A stretch of DNA of 64,000 bases from Candidatus Schekmanbacteria bacterium. GTDB lineage: Bacteria > Schekmanbacteria > GWA2-38-11 > J061. The translations under genes were made by a program, and so were the position numbers. How positions within the stretch are numbered: the first letter of the stretch is position 1; each line of letters starts with the position of its first letter. Shown piece by piece: positions 34,987 through 44,751 of this stretch. The DNA lies in assembly GCA_016219965.1 (NCBI GenBank), contig JACRJM010000007.1, forward strand, positions 372,001 to 436,000, read 5' to 3'. Under the pieces are notes generated by a model that saw only the letters and a list, made by a program, of their open reading frames with translations, was not told where the DNA came from and ran no database searches.

Positions 34987-35718
34987 ATGATATGTCCTAA
35001 ATGCAAAATAGAACAGGCTGACGGAAATACTGAATGCACAAGGTGCGGGATTATTTTCGAAAAATATGAAGAGCATCAGAATTTACTTGCTGAAGAAAAG
35101 ATTCCTAAGGCTTGTGATGATGAAACAGTATCTTCTCTCATCTCATTAAAAGACTTCTTGTTCTACGTAGCTCCCGGCACCAATCCCTTTTATCTTGGCG
35201 GGAGAATAATTGTTTTCTTATTCATTCTGGCCTGGAGCATAAACTTTTTCCGTTTTCCAATGGAGAGCAATCATTCGGGGGAAAGTTTCCTCCATTTCAT
35301 AAACATCCCCTTCCATGAAGCAGGGCATATTATATTCATGCCCTTTGGGAGATTTATGAGCGCTCTTGGCGGCACACTGGGGCAACTGCTCATACCGTTT
35401 GCCTGTCTTTTCACTTTCCTTATAAAAACACGTGACACCTTCGGAGGATCAGTAGCATTGTGGTGGACTGGAGAAAATTTTCTTGATATTGCCCCCTATA
35501 TAAATGATGCGAGGGATTTAAATCTTTTACTCCTGGGCGGAGTGACAGGAAAGGAAGTTGAGGGGCATGACTGGGAATTCATTCTTGGCAAACTACAGGC
35601 TCTCCGGTATGATCACACTATTGCAAATATTATCCATAATGCCGGAATCGTCGTGATGATTCTTTCGCTTTTATGGGGAGGGTACATTATTTTTAAACAG
35701 GTGATTTCAAGAGCATGA
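34987..35718 (+). CDS. Zinc-ribbon membrane protein with an HExxH motif, M50-like
   Basis: A 243-residue protein. The N-terminus is a zinc ribbon (CPKCKIEQADGNTECTRCG). A membrane segment and the FHEAGHIIFMPFG motif follow, an HExxH-type metal site placed next to a membrane helix as in M50 site-2-type proteases. Further hydrophobic segments include LGQLLIPFACLFTFLI and a C-terminal anchor. A second motif, LDIAPYINDARD, may give the third ligand. ATG 34987 has AAAGG upstream. It overlaps the next gene by 4 bp. Proteolytic activity is inferred. Confidence 0.7.
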   Translation: MICPKCKIEQADGNTECTRCGIIFEKYEEHQNLLAEEKIPKACDDETVSSLISLKDFLFYVAPGTNPFYLGGRIIVFLFILAWSINFFRFPMESNHSGESFLHFINIPFHEAGHIIFMPFGRFMSALGGTLGQLLIPFACLFTFLIKTRDTFGGSVALWWTGENFLDIAPYINDARDLNLLLLGGVTGKEVEGHDWEFILGKLQALRYDHTIANIIHNAGIVVMILSLLWGGYIIFKQVISRA

Positions 35719-36392
35719 AGCTGATAAAGAATATTCCAATAAAAATTGATAAAGATGAGCTGTTAAAGATCCTGAAAATAAAAAAGGAGTCTGCGGGAAA
35801 AATCAATGACAATCTCGCAAGGCTGATAGATGAAGAAATAGCGCGGGGGATGAAACTCGCAAGGCCTCAGGCGCTTTATGAATTTAGAAAAGTAATAAAT
35901 TCTGATGGTGACGGTGTTGAAATAGAAGGCGGCATAAAGATTGGCGAAAACACTTTCAAGAATTACATGACATCAATTGACCGAATCTGTTTTGCCCTTG
36001 TGACCATAGGTCCTGCCCTTGAAGAGGAGGCTGACAAGCTTCAAAAGGATGGCGAATACACCCGTGCAATGATACTCGATGCTGTAGGGTCAGTTGCAGT
36101 TGAAGATGCGGCAGGGAATTTAAACCACATGATTTGCGACAAATTAAAAGGGAAGAAAACCGGAATATCCCGCCGCTTCAGTCCTGGATATGGAAAGTTC
36201 AAGGTTAAGGAACAGAAAAAAATATCAGACATAATCCCATTCAAAAAAATTGGAGTGGCTCTCACATCATCATTCATGATGGTGCCTCAAAAGAGCATAA
36301 GCTTTTGCCTTTATACTGGAAAGCTTAAAAAAGAAATCCCCGGAACCTGTAATATATGCGGGATGAAGGATTGCCCTTACCGCAGCTGTTGA
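35715..36392 (+). CDS. Protein with MetH-activation (AdoMet-binding) domain
   Basis: A 225-residue protein. The central RFSPGYGKFKVKEQ and the VALTSSFMMVPQKSISF segment match the AdoMet-binding reactivation domain of cobalamin-dependent methionine synthase, here without the rest of MetH. It ends with CNICGMKDCPYRSC, a Cys cluster seen in stand-alone members of this group. Such proteins may reactivate a split MetH or another corrinoid enzyme. Translation is coupled to the preceding metalloprotease-like gene (ATGA), an unexpected partnership. Confidence 0.78.
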   Translation: MKLIKNIPIKIDKDELLKILKIKKESAGKINDNLARLIDEEIARGMKLARPQALYEFRKVINSDGDGVEIEGGIKIGENTFKNYMTSIDRICFALVTIGPALEEEADKLQKDGEYTRAMILDAVGSVAVEDAAGNLNHMICDKLKGKKTGISRRFSPGYGKFKVKEQKKISDIIPFKKIGVALTSSFMMVPQKSISFCLYTGKLKKEIPGTCNICGMKDCPYRSC

Positions 36393-37270
36393 CCGGTCTT
36401 ATCTTTTTCCGGAATGAATGACCTTATCTGTTTGAGGCAGAAAAAATAGCTCAGGGTTTTTGTTGATACAAGAAGGAAGAGATAGAAAAGTGCGAAGGGC
36501 ATATAAGACATGCCTTTAAGAAATATCTCATAAATATAAAAAACCGCCCCTGCCATGAAAAACAATTCTGTGAAAAGTCCTGCAATGCCTGCGCGGAAGA
36601 ATCCAGTCTTCATATATGCGCCTCCCGGGATCAAAAGAGAATCCTGAAGAAGTTTCTTGTCATCCTTGAATTTTTTACCGCATGCCTGACAGCAAAAAAC
36701 ACCTTCTCTCAGAAGAGAAAGACAGTCAGGGCAGACATGATATGCAAACTTTACATTACCATTCTGTATGCTTCGCGGGGCGCTCAATATCCTGTTCTTA
36801 AGCCTTCCTGCAATATCTTCAATATCGGCTTTGCTAAGGTTCTCATAGGATAATGCAAGATTATCTCTGCATTTTACATCAAGGCTTTTCCAGATTCCTG
36901 CTGAGCATCTGATATCTTTTATTGCAGAATATCTTACAATTCTTATCCTGTTTCCTAAGAGCAAAGGACCGCCGGTTGATATTTCAATAAGTCTCCTGTC
37001 AGTGAATACAAGAACGACTTTTTTGACAGTGTAAGCATAACAGAGAGTTATTACCGCCTCCCAGATTTTTATCTTTTCAGCGGCAGATACCAGCGCAAGG
37101 ACTTCCTCATTTTTTTCGATCAGACTGGAAAGAAGCCCGGATATCTCTTCAAATGTTTTTATTTTAGACTTAGTTTGTTTATCATTTAATACTTTACTTG
37201 GCGGATCAACGAGCACCGCCCCGGGGAACTTAAAAGCTACTGTTTTAGTATTCATAATAACGTCACTCAT
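36377..37270 (-). CDS. Unknown membrane protein with PH-like and zinc-ribbon regions
   Basis: A 297-residue protein. The first ~170 residues suggest a PH-like beta domain (VVLVFTDRRLIEI, IRIVRYSAIKDIR). A zinc ribbon follows (CPDCLSLLREGVFCCQACG), then about three membrane helices before a polar tail. The 16-bp overlap with the convergent MetH-activation gene means both coding ends share DNA. No named family recognised. Confidence 0.65.
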   Translation of the reverse strand: MSDVIMNTKTVAFKFPGAVLVDPPSKVLNDKQTKSKIKTFEEISGLLSSLIEKNEEVLALVSAAEKIKIWEAVITLCYAYTVKKVVLVFTDRRLIEISTGGPLLLGNRIRIVRYSAIKDIRCSAGIWKSLDVKCRDNLALSYENLSKADIEDIAGRLKNRILSAPRSIQNGNVKFAYHVCPDCLSLLREGVFCCQACGKKFKDDKKLLQDSLLIPGGAYMKTGFFRAGIAGLFTELFFMAGAVFYIYEIFLKGMSYMPFALFYLFLLVSTKTLSYFFCLKQIRSFIPEKDKTGQQLR

Positions 37271-37416
37271 ATAAGCCTCTATTTTTTAATTAGTCACTTT
37301 TAGAGCTATTTACAAGTGAGGGTTTCGGTTCACTGGAGGGATACTTAAGCAGTCAAATTATTTGGAGTAATTGGTAATAAAAAAGAATCGAAGGATTTAG
37401 AGATGACAAATCTGAC

Positions 37417-37540
37417 GGCACGTTCGGGGAACGTGCCCTACAGAAGCGTAACATGTCCTACAGAAAATGATGCAGGGTCTGTGAGTTTATTTGTAGGGTC
37501 TGTGAGAATAGTTGTAGGGTCTGCTCCCCGAGCAGACCGG
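37417..37540. repeat. Palindromic repeat cluster (GTAGGG/TCTG family)
   Basis: Two perfect palindromes, GGCACGTTC-GGG-GAACGTGCC (37417-37437) and GGTCTGCTC-CCC-GAGCAGACC (37518-37538), enclose short direct repeats of TGTAGGGTCTG. The gap 37271-37631 contains only this cluster and AT-rich DNA; no gene is supported. Confidence 0.75.
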
Positions 37541-37631
37541 ATAATTCATTAGAAAAGGAAGTGGTTTTCTATGAAAAAGTATTTATGAGCCAGTCACTGA
37601 CGAAGTATAATGTTAAAATATTACGCTTGAG

Positions 37632-37931
37632 TCAGTGGTTATTGATGGGTTTAGAGGTAAGCCCGCTGATGAAATGCTTAAAACTTGCCCTCTCAATTAT
37701 TTCTTCATCGGTCTGGGAGCAGTTATTCTCTTCAAGAAAAGCTTCCCAGCACTGATGCGTATAAACACATTTTGTAAAACAATACTCAGCGTATTCTTTT
37801 TCCTCAGTCAGAAAGTCTATTGGATTATCTTCTGCCTCATTTATGGCATAATAACCATTTCCAAAGCACCAGCAACCAATACATCCGAATTTCTCAGCAA
37901 GCTGACTGGATCTGTCTTTTCTTTCACCCAT
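37632..37931 (-). CDS. Small Cys-rich cytoplasmic protein, unknown
   Basis: A 99-residue acidic protein behind a good ribosome-binding site (AGGAGATAATAATATG). Cysteines appear as GCIGCWCFG near residue 20 and as CFTKCVYTHQC and NNCS later, which could bind a metal or an Fe-S cluster. No signal peptide and no recognised family. A + strand frame overlaps it but lacks a comparable start site. Confidence 0.6.
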   Translation of the reverse strand: MGERKDRSSQLAEKFGCIGCWCFGNGYYAINEAEDNPIDFLTEEKEYAEYCFTKCVYTHQCWEAFLEENNCSQTDEEIIERASFKHFISGLTSKPINNH

Positions 37932-38058
37932 ATTATTATCTCCTGATTAGATGTTATTTATCACTACTTCCCATGATATTCAAGAAATAATTTATTTGAG
38001 CAATTTAGTATATTCCGCCCAGCTTTACTTTTAGTTTATTACATTGTAAAATCTGTGA

Positions 38059-38823
38059 ATGATAGATATTCATTGCCATATATTGCCTTCCATAGATGAC
38101 GGTCCTGACAATATTGACGAGTCAATTGAAATGGCTAAAATTGCCGAAGCCGACGGCATAAAAAAAATAGTTGCTACCCCACATCAGCTCGAAGGCCTGT
38201 ACCAGCCCAAACCGGATTATATCCTTGCTAAAATAGAAGAGCTGAACAATCTGTTAACAGACAGGGGGTGCAATGTTGAAATCCTTCCCGGTTCCGATGC
38301 GCACATTTCCCATGATCTAATAAGCAAGATCGAGTCAAATGAAGTTTTTACGCTAAACCGGAAAAACCACATTCTCCTTGAGTTTCCAAATCAGTTTGTA
38401 TCCGAAAGGATAAAAGAGCTTTTATCAAGTCTTATTTTAAAACGGATCACACCTGTAATCAGCCATCCTGAAAGAAATTTGATGTTTCAGCGCAACCCGA
38501 ACCTTCTGTTTGAAATGATAGGAATCGGAGCGCTTTCTCAGATAACCGCAATGAGTGTGATTGGAGAATTTGGATATGATGCAAAAAAATCGGCAAAAAA
38601 ATTCATCTCCCACAGGATGGTTCATTTTGTCGCATCTGACGCACATTCATCAGTGGGAAGGACTCCTGAAATAAGCATTTGCATCAAGCATCTTAAGAAA
38701 ATCATATCTGAAGATGAAGTCGAAGAGATTCTTTTTACGAACCCGGAACTCGTTATACTGGGAAAGAGCGTCTATCCGCGCCAGGCGGAAAAAATACGAT
38801 CCTTTTTTGGCCTCTTTGGGTAA
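38059..38823 (+). CDS. PHP-family tyrosine-protein phosphatase, CpsB/CapC-like
   Basis: A 254-residue metal-dependent phosphatase. PHP motifs are DIHCHILPSIDDGPDN, ATPHQ, LPGSDAHI, ISHPERN and SDAHSS. In capsule systems it dephosphorylates a BY-kinase that controls polysaccharide chain length. No BY-kinase or wzx/wzy gene is adjacent. Its stop codon lies 10 bp before the 3' end of an opposite-strand tRNA gene. Confidence 0.87.
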   Translation: MIDIHCHILPSIDDGPDNIDESIEMAKIAEADGIKKIVATPHQLEGLYQPKPDYILAKIEELNNLLTDRGCNVEILPGSDAHISHDLISKIESNEVFTLNRKNHILLEFPNQFVSERIKELLSSLILKRITPVISHPERNLMFQRNPNLLFEMIGIGALSQITAMSVIGEFGYDAKKSAKKFISHRMVHFVASDAHSSVGRTPEISICIKHLKKIISEDEVEEILFTNPELVILGKSVYPRQAEKIRSFFGLFG

Positions 38824-38832
38824 ATAAAAAAA

Positions 38833-38905
38833 AGGCGGCATCCGGACTCGAACCGGAGAATAACGGTTTTGCAGACCGCTGCCTTAGCCACTTGGCTATG
38901 CCGCC
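38833..38905 (-). tRNA. tRNA-Cys (GCA)
   Basis: Cloverleaf on the - strand: acceptor GGCGGCA/TGCCGCC, D arm, anticodon loop CTGCAAA with GCA, and a GGTTCGAGTCC T arm. The discriminator base is U. CCA is not encoded. Confidence 0.95.
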
Positions 38906-38935
38906 GGATTGATTTCTTTCTGCCAAAAAGCAAAA

Positions 38936-39012
<77 letters not shown>

Positions 39013-39094
39013 AATAATGCAAAAAGAGATAATACAAATTCAAAGCCGTTTGTCAATCGGAAAGGGAAGCCCTAGAGTTTTCAACATTATTTCT

Positions 39095-40579
39095 TCATAG
39101 CTTGAAAATAATTATTTTTGTGTCTTGATAGCTGATTAGATACTTCGCAGCTAAAAATTTTCCAATAGGGCTAACTTTTAAAAAGTTTTTACTATTATTT
39201 TCTTTTTTCTCAAAGGACATCACAAGAAATGCCGTGCCATTATCACTATTGTGCTTAATCCATTTCTTATTTAGCTTGCTTAAGGAGTGATGGACTGTCT
39301 TTCTTTCACAGTAATACGTAAACTGAACCCACCTCGGTTTATCATTTACAAAAGCAACAAGTGAATCCCGCTGTGCTATTCTCTGTGTTATCATACCTGC
39401 CTTGAGAGTTTGCTCGGAATGGAGCCTGTAATAATTTTTCACATAGACCGGAACAAGACAACAGAAAAAAAACAGAATTACTGCGACAAATGCAGTCCGG
39501 AACCGTTCGTATTTTCCAGTTTTCTGAAAGAAAACTGAAATCCAGCCAGCAGAGTAGTATATAAAAGCACCGATCATAATTGAAGCCGGCACCATAAGAG
39601 GAACCTGATAATAATTATGCTTCATGCTTCCACGCGCAAACATGATAATAAAGACAAACATCCCGACCATCCATGCTTTAATATACCCTTGCTCCGGCTT
39701 CTCTTTTCTCAAAAAAATTCCACCTGCAAATAATAATAAACCAAGGGGAGTTAACGCATTCAAAAACATCTCAAAGATTGTAAGATAGAAACGCGGATCA
39801 ATCAGAATATGAATATCAGCAAAACGCCAGGTGCCGCTCCCTTCGCTTCCGAAGATAGTTATCCCGCTCCATTTATAAGTCCAATAAGAATGTAAATACC
39901 ATAAGATATTTGGAACAAGGACAATGATGGAGAAAATGACAGCTTTAGAGCTCAACAATCTTCTCTTCCTGTACCAGATGTATGCAAGCGGGATTGCAAG
40001 ATATACTGCTGCCATAAGCTTTATCAACAATGCCAGGCTTGCTGCAACCGCCGAGAACAGGAAATATCTGTTTTTCTCTTTTTCACTCCACATTATGGAA
40101 TAGAAAATTGAACATGTGGTGAAGAAAGAGAGCATCGGTTCGGGTATAAAAGCCCTGGTGAAAAAAAGATTGAGAGGAAGTATGGAGAATGAAAAAGAAG
40201 CTAAAAGAGCTATTTCCTGATTCCATAACTTCCTCGTAAGCTTATAGATAAACAATAAAGTTATGGTAAAAAAAAAGATTGATATCAATCTTCCCAAGTA
40301 TTCATTTACACCGAAAAGCTTATAAAGCAGGGCAACAGCATAAGGATAAATAGGAAATTCTGTTTGTGCGTAGCCGGAAGATTTGCCTGCCCAGTCAACC
40401 TGAGGATAGAGAAAATTCATCCCATTATTAGAAAAATTCCTGGCTATCATAGCTCTGTTCGTTTGTCTCCAAGCATGTTCATCTGCAATTGGATTGTCGA
40501 TGCAAATAAAACGTATAGAAACAGAAAAGATGATAATCAGAATAAGAGCATAATTTGCTTTTTCTCTTGTCAGTAACAT
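39095..40579 (-). CDS. GT39-type membrane glycosyltransferase (ArnT/PMT-like)
   Basis: A 494-residue protein with about eleven hydrophobic segments. The first extracytoplasmic loop has DNPIADEHAWRQTNRAMIAR, where the acidic pair and the following HAWRQ are typical of GT-C enzymes using polyprenyl-phosphate sugars. The C-terminal ~110 residues are soluble. It probably transfers a sugar to lipid or protein on the periplasmic side; acceptor unknown. Confidence 0.8.
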   Translation of the reverse strand: MLLTREKANYALILIIIFSVSIRFICIDNPIADEHAWRQTNRAMIARNFSNNGMNFLYPQVDWAGKSSGYAQTEFPIYPYAVALLYKLFGVNEYLGRLISIFFFTITLLFIYKLTRKLWNQEIALLASFSFSILPLNLFFTRAFIPEPMLSFFTTCSIFYSIMWSEKEKNRYFLFSAVAASLALLIKLMAAVYLAIPLAYIWYRKRRLLSSKAVIFSIIVLVPNILWYLHSYWTYKWSGITIFGSEGSGTWRFADIHILIDPRFYLTIFEMFLNALTPLGLLLFAGGIFLRKEKPEQGYIKAWMVGMFVFIIMFARGSMKHNYYQVPLMVPASIMIGAFIYYSAGWISVFFQKTGKYERFRTAFVAVILFFFCCLVPVYVKNYYRLHSEQTLKAGMITQRIAQRDSLVAFVNDKPRWVQFTYYCERKTVHHSLSKLNKKWIKHNSDNGTAFLVMSFEKKENNSKNFLKVSPIGKFLAAKYLISYQDTKIIIFKL

Positions 40580-40709
40580 TATTTATTTTTTATATGCTAA
40601 AATTTAGACTTCACAAATCAATATTTGCTGGAAATATTTTTTTACATTATATTTGATTCTAGTTTACACGGGAATCACAAAGATAAGCGGAATGACATTA
40701 TTTTTTGCA

Positions 40710-41951
40710 CTAATCGAAGCGCAGCACCTCCGCCGGATTAAGCTTCGAAGCATACTTAGACGGATAAAGCGTAGAAAGAAATGAAAGCGCAAGGCTTGAA
40801 ACAATAATTAGTGCCACTGTGAGCGGTTCAACATCAACCGGTATTTTAGAGGTATAAAAAACCGTGTCATCAAGCTTCACTATCTCATACTTTTCGAGCA
40901 GAAATGAAAGTAAGAGTCCCAGCCCTGAACCTGCAAATGTCCCTATAAACCCTGTAAGCAGACCTTCAATCATGAATATCCTCATTATCTCGCGGCTTGA
41001 TGCGCCAATTGATTTAAGGATTGCCACATCACCTCTTTTCTCGATAACCATCATTATTAGAGTATTCGCCACATTGAAGACTGCCACTATGACGATTAAA
41101 AGCAGGATTGAAAACATGGCTATCTTTTCAAGCTTAAGCGCCGCGAAGAGATGTTTGTTCATCTCCTCCCATGTGCGCACCCTCATATTTTGTAGTGAAC
41201 CGGAAAGCACAGAGGCTGTCTCACCAGCGCTGAAGATATCCTTAAGCTCTATATCAATATTCGTTACAGAGTTTGAAATGCCGAGCAGGTCGCGTGCATC
41301 ATTTATATCTATATAGGCGGTCGCCATGTCATACTGATAAATGCCGCTCTGGAAAATTCCTTTTACGCGGAACTTCCTTACCGTGGGCACATTGCCAAAA
41401 GGGGTAACTCTTCCTTCGGGAAGCATTATGCGCACCATGTCGCCAGTTGAGACTGCAAGGCTTCTTGCAAGTTCCCGCCCCATGATTATTCCTTTATCAT
41501 TTCCACTATTATTTTCAGAAGACTTGATGCTCTCTGCAATTGCCGAAGACGTTATCTTCTCTATTCTCTCCCTGCTAAAAGCATCAGAAGAATCAATACC
41601 TGTGAGCTCAAGTCCCGTTGCACCTGAAATACTTAAAGCCATAGCCTGTGTCCTTATGACCGGATAAACTCCCTTTATGCCGCGAAATCCCTTTGCTTTT
41701 TTAACAACATCTTCCCAGTGGTCTATCAATCCTCCGCCCGACTTCTGTATCATGATGTGGGGTTGGGCAATCAGAATCTTTTCCCTTAAATCCCTCTGAA
41801 AGCCGTTCATCACGGAGATTATTATTATGAGGGCCATGACGCCTATAGTTATTCCAAGGACCGAGATAAGGGAAATAGCAGAGAGAAGCCTGTTCCTCTT
41901 CTTTCCCTTAAAATATCTCAAAGCCAGAAAAAGATCGCATCTAAAACTCAC
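40710..41951 (-). CDS. Lipoprotein-releasing ABC permease, LolC/LolE family
   Basis: A 413-residue protein with the four-helix MacB/Lol layout: helix one (LISVLGITIGVMALIIIISV), a ~220-residue periplasmic domain, then three helices. MNGFQRDLREKILIAQPHIMI is the conserved start of LolC/E periplasmic domains. It follows a paralogue by 21 bp; the pair should form the LolC-LolE heterodimer, with the ATPase at 57 kb. Which of the two is LolC or LolE cannot be decided. Confidence 0.88.
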   Translation of the reverse strand: MSFRCDLFLALRYFKGKKRNRLLSAISLISVLGITIGVMALIIIISVMNGFQRDLREKILIAQPHIMIQKSGGGLIDHWEDVVKKAKGFRGIKGVYPVIRTQAMALSISGATGLELTGIDSSDAFSRERIEKITSSAIAESIKSSENNSGNDKGIIMGRELARSLAVSTGDMVRIMLPEGRVTPFGNVPTVRKFRVKGIFQSGIYQYDMATAYIDINDARDLLGISNSVTNIDIELKDIFSAGETASVLSGSLQNMRVRTWEEMNKHLFAALKLEKIAMFSILLLIVIVAVFNVANTLIMMVIEKRGDVAILKSIGASSREIMRIFMIEGLLTGFIGTFAGSGLGLLLSFLLEKYEIVKLDDTVFYTSKIPVDVEPLTVALIIVSSLALSFLSTLYPSKYASKLNPAEVLRFD

Positions 41952-41972
41952 GGTATGTTCCTCCTGCTAATC

Positions 41973-43187
41973 CTATTCATATCTTAAAAGCTCGACAGGG
42001 TTAAGTTTTGAAGCCTGCCACGCAGGGAAGAGGGAGAAAAAAAGGCTCACTGCAAGAGAGTATATGGATATGAGTCCGAAAGTCACAGGATTGATTGATA
42101 CAGGAAGAGTCTTTAAAAAATAAACAGTATAGTCAATCTTTATGAATGGATAGACCTTAAGCAGATAACAGCATAGAAGTCCTATGATATTCCCTGCCAC
42201 CGTACCGCATATGCCTATCACCGCTCCCTTTATCAGAAAAAGCTTTAGAAGGGCACGCTTTGAAGCGCCTACAGATTTTAAGACTGCTATGTCGCGTCTT
42301 CTTTCAAGGACGCTTATGAGAAGAGTGCTCATTATGTTGAATGACGCAACAACAAGGATTAGCATTACTATTATGAAAAGCATTACCTTCTGCACATAAA
42401 GGGCTGAAAAAAGATTGCGGTTCATCTTGCGCCAGTCGTTCATGTGATAGGGAAACGGGAACTTTGCTGACAGGGGTTCCAGGATAGAAGCGACCTTCTC
42501 TGGGTCATCAAGCCTTATCTCAATTGCAGAAGCCTTTCCTTCTGCGCCAATTATGTTTCCTACGGTATCTATATCACCGTAGGCAAGGTTCAAATCCCAC
42601 TCGTACATCCCGCTTTCAAATATGCCCGCTACAACAAATGTGAATACTCGCGGCATGACAGTGCCTCCTCCCATTCCACGGGGAATAAGGCAGTTTACTT
42701 CGCCTCCCGGAATAACGCCCAGCTCATCAGCCAGTTCCTTTCCGAGGATTATCTTTTTCGCTCCTCCTGTAAAATTCTTATCAGCAAGATCAAGCCTTGA
42801 GAATTTCCTTATTACGTCAAGATAGGAAGGCTCCACTCCTTTAAGCACTATTCCTCTTTTCCCCTTAGAAGTTGAAAGCATTGCCTGAAGATAAAAAAAT
42901 GGGTCAGCCCGTGAGACTCCGGGCTCGCTTGATATTGTGTTTGCAACATTCTGATAGCCGGAGATTAATCCGTTATCCGCTGCTTTGAACATGATTATAT
43001 GGGAATTGGATCCGAGGATCTTGTTCTTCATCTCCGCCTCATAGCCGTCTATTACTGAGATGACTATGAGGAGTACGGCAACGCCGAGCGCAACACCAGC
43101 CGCTGACACAATGGTGATAATGGAAAGGAACCTGTTCCCCTCTTTTCCTTTGAGGAAACGAAACCCGACAAAGGTTTCAAATGACAT
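41973..43187 (-). CDS. Lipoprotein-releasing ABC permease, LolC/LolE family (paralogue)
   Basis: A 404-residue protein, clearly homologous to its neighbour: FLKGKEGNRFLSIITIVSAAG, VISVIDGYEAEMKNKILGSNSHII, a periplasmic domain, and a C-terminal region with ERRRDIAVLKSVGASKR between membrane helices. It starts 3 bp after the lysS stop, so lysS and the two permeases are one transcription unit. The Lol machinery extracts lipoproteins from the inner membrane for outer-membrane delivery. Confidence 0.88.
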   Translation of the reverse strand: MSFETFVGFRFLKGKEGNRFLSIITIVSAAGVALGVAVLLIVISVIDGYEAEMKNKILGSNSHIIMFKAADNGLISGYQNVANTISSEPGVSRADPFFYLQAMLSTSKGKRGIVLKGVEPSYLDVIRKFSRLDLADKNFTGGAKKIILGKELADELGVIPGGEVNCLIPRGMGGGTVMPRVFTFVVAGIFESGMYEWDLNLAYGDIDTVGNIIGAEGKASAIEIRLDDPEKVASILEPLSAKFPFPYHMNDWRKMNRNLFSALYVQKVMLFIIVMLILVVASFNIMSTLLISVLERRRDIAVLKSVGASKRALLKLFLIKGAVIGICGTVAGNIIGLLCCYLLKVYPFIKIDYTVYFLKTLPVSINPVTFGLISIYSLAVSLFFSLFPAWQASKLNPVELLRYE

Positions 43188-43190
43188 GGC

Positions 43191-44690
43191 TTAATTCTCA
43201 GGCTTTAGCTGCGGGAAAAATATCACATCCCTGATTGACGGGGAGCCGGTAAGTATCATTACAAGCCTGTCTATCCCTATTCCTTCTCCGGCAGTGGGAG
43301 GCATCCCGTATTCAAGGGCCCTTACATAATCATGGTCCATCTGATGAGCTTCTTCGTCTCCCTCCTGTCTTTCGCGAACCTGTTCCTGAAACCTCTCGAA
43401 CTGGTCAATAGGATCGTTAAGTTCGCTGAAAGCATTGGCAAGCTCAAAGCCGGCAATGTACAACTCAAACCTCTCGACTATCGTTGTATCGCTGTCCTTC
43501 CTTCTCGAAAGAGGAGAAACCTCAACAGGAAAATCATAGATGAATGTCGGGTTGATAAGCTTTGGTTCAACGACAGTCTCGAATATGGAGAGTATTATCT
43601 TCCCAAGCGTAGTTCCTTTTTCAAGTTTTATGCCAAGTTCACCAGCCTCGGCAGAAGCAGACCTAATGTCAGAAAGTTTTTCTCTTGTTATCCCGGTATG
43701 CTTTTCTATAGCCTCGAACATGGTCATTCGCGTCCACGGTGGAGAAAGGTTTATCTCATTTCCTTCAAAGGGAAATTTCAAATCATCAGAAATAGTCTTA
43801 GCCACTGTTGATATGAGACGCTCCGTAAAATCCATGAGCCCTGTATAGGTCTGGTAAGCATGGTAAAATTCCATCATTGTAAACTCAGGGTTGTGATGGG
43901 TGGAAATACCCTCATTCCTGAAGTTCCTGTTTATCTCGTATATCCTGTGAAAGCCTCCTACCACGAGCCTTTTCAAATAAAGCTCGGGCGCAATGCGGAG
44001 ATAAAGGTCCATGCCGAGCGCGTTGTGATGTGTCTTAAACGGACGCGCTGCCGCACCTCCCGGGATAGACTGCATCATCGGAGTCTCAACCTCAAGGAAG
44101 CCGCTGTCATCCATGAATTTTCTTATATTTTTTATGATAAGGCACCGTTTCTCAAAGACCTCTTTCACTTCCGGATTTGCAATCAGGTCAACATAACGCT
44201 GGCGATAGCGTATCTCAATATTCTTTAATCCATGCCACTTTTCAGGCAATGGTCTCAAACTCTTAGTGAGAATCCTTACCTTTGTACACCATATGGTAAG
44301 CTCCCCTGTCTTTGTCCTGAAGACCTTTCCCGTTGCACCTACAAAATCTCCGATATCAAAATATTTTTTGGCAAACTGATAGTCTTCTTCTCCAAGGTCG
44401 TTGAAGCGGAGCATTATCTGGATTTTCCCTGATGAGTCCTGTATATGGGCAAAGGTGGTTTTCCCCATGACGCGCATGGTCAAAATCCTTCCTGCAACAG
44501 AAAGCGGTGGGCTGACATCATCCGACTCTTCAGGTTTCAAATCAGCATATTTAGCTACAATGCCGCTTACCAGAAGGTCCGAGACAAAATCATTAGGGAA
44601 GGGATTTATCCCCTTCTCTCTGAGCTCCGCAAGCTTCTCTTTGCGTTTCGCTATCAGTTCATTTTCTTCAGTCACTACTTTTTCTCCCAT
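43191..44690 (-). CDS. lysS: Lysyl-tRNA synthetase, class II
   Basis: A 499-residue enzyme. The OB-fold anticodon-binding domain (LSVAGRILTMRVMGKTTFAHI) precedes the catalytic domain with motif 1 (GFLEVETPMMQSIPGGA), motif 2 (NFRNEGISTHHNPEFTMMEF) and motif 3 (GEGIGIDRLVMILTGS). Length and motifs are normal. Start ATG 44690. Confidence 0.97.
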   Translation of the reverse strand: MGEKVVTEENELIAKRKEKLAELREKGINPFPNDFVSDLLVSGIVAKYADLKPEESDDVSPPLSVAGRILTMRVMGKTTFAHIQDSSGKIQIMLRFNDLGEEDYQFAKKYFDIGDFVGATGKVFRTKTGELTIWCTKVRILTKSLRPLPEKWHGLKNIEIRYRQRYVDLIANPEVKEVFEKRCLIIKNIRKFMDDSGFLEVETPMMQSIPGGAAARPFKTHHNALGMDLYLRIAPELYLKRLVVGGFHRIYEINRNFRNEGISTHHNPEFTMMEFYHAYQTYTGLMDFTERLISTVAKTISDDLKFPFEGNEINLSPPWTRMTMFEAIEKHTGITREKLSDIRSASAEAGELGIKLEKGTTLGKIILSIFETVVEPKLINPTFIYDFPVEVSPLSRRKDSDTTIVERFELYIAGFELANAFSELNDPIDQFERFQEQVRERQEGDEEAHQMDHDYVRALEYGMPPTAGEGIGIDRLVMILTGSPSIRDVIFFPQLKPEN

Positions 44691-44751
44691 GAATAAAATG
44701 AATAAATTTCTTCGCTGTATTTTAACTTATTTGCAGATCAGATAAAACCAA

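Noticed and set aside
37635-37946. A 103-codon + strand frame
   Set aside because: It is antisense to the Cys-rich gene, which has the better ribosome-binding site.
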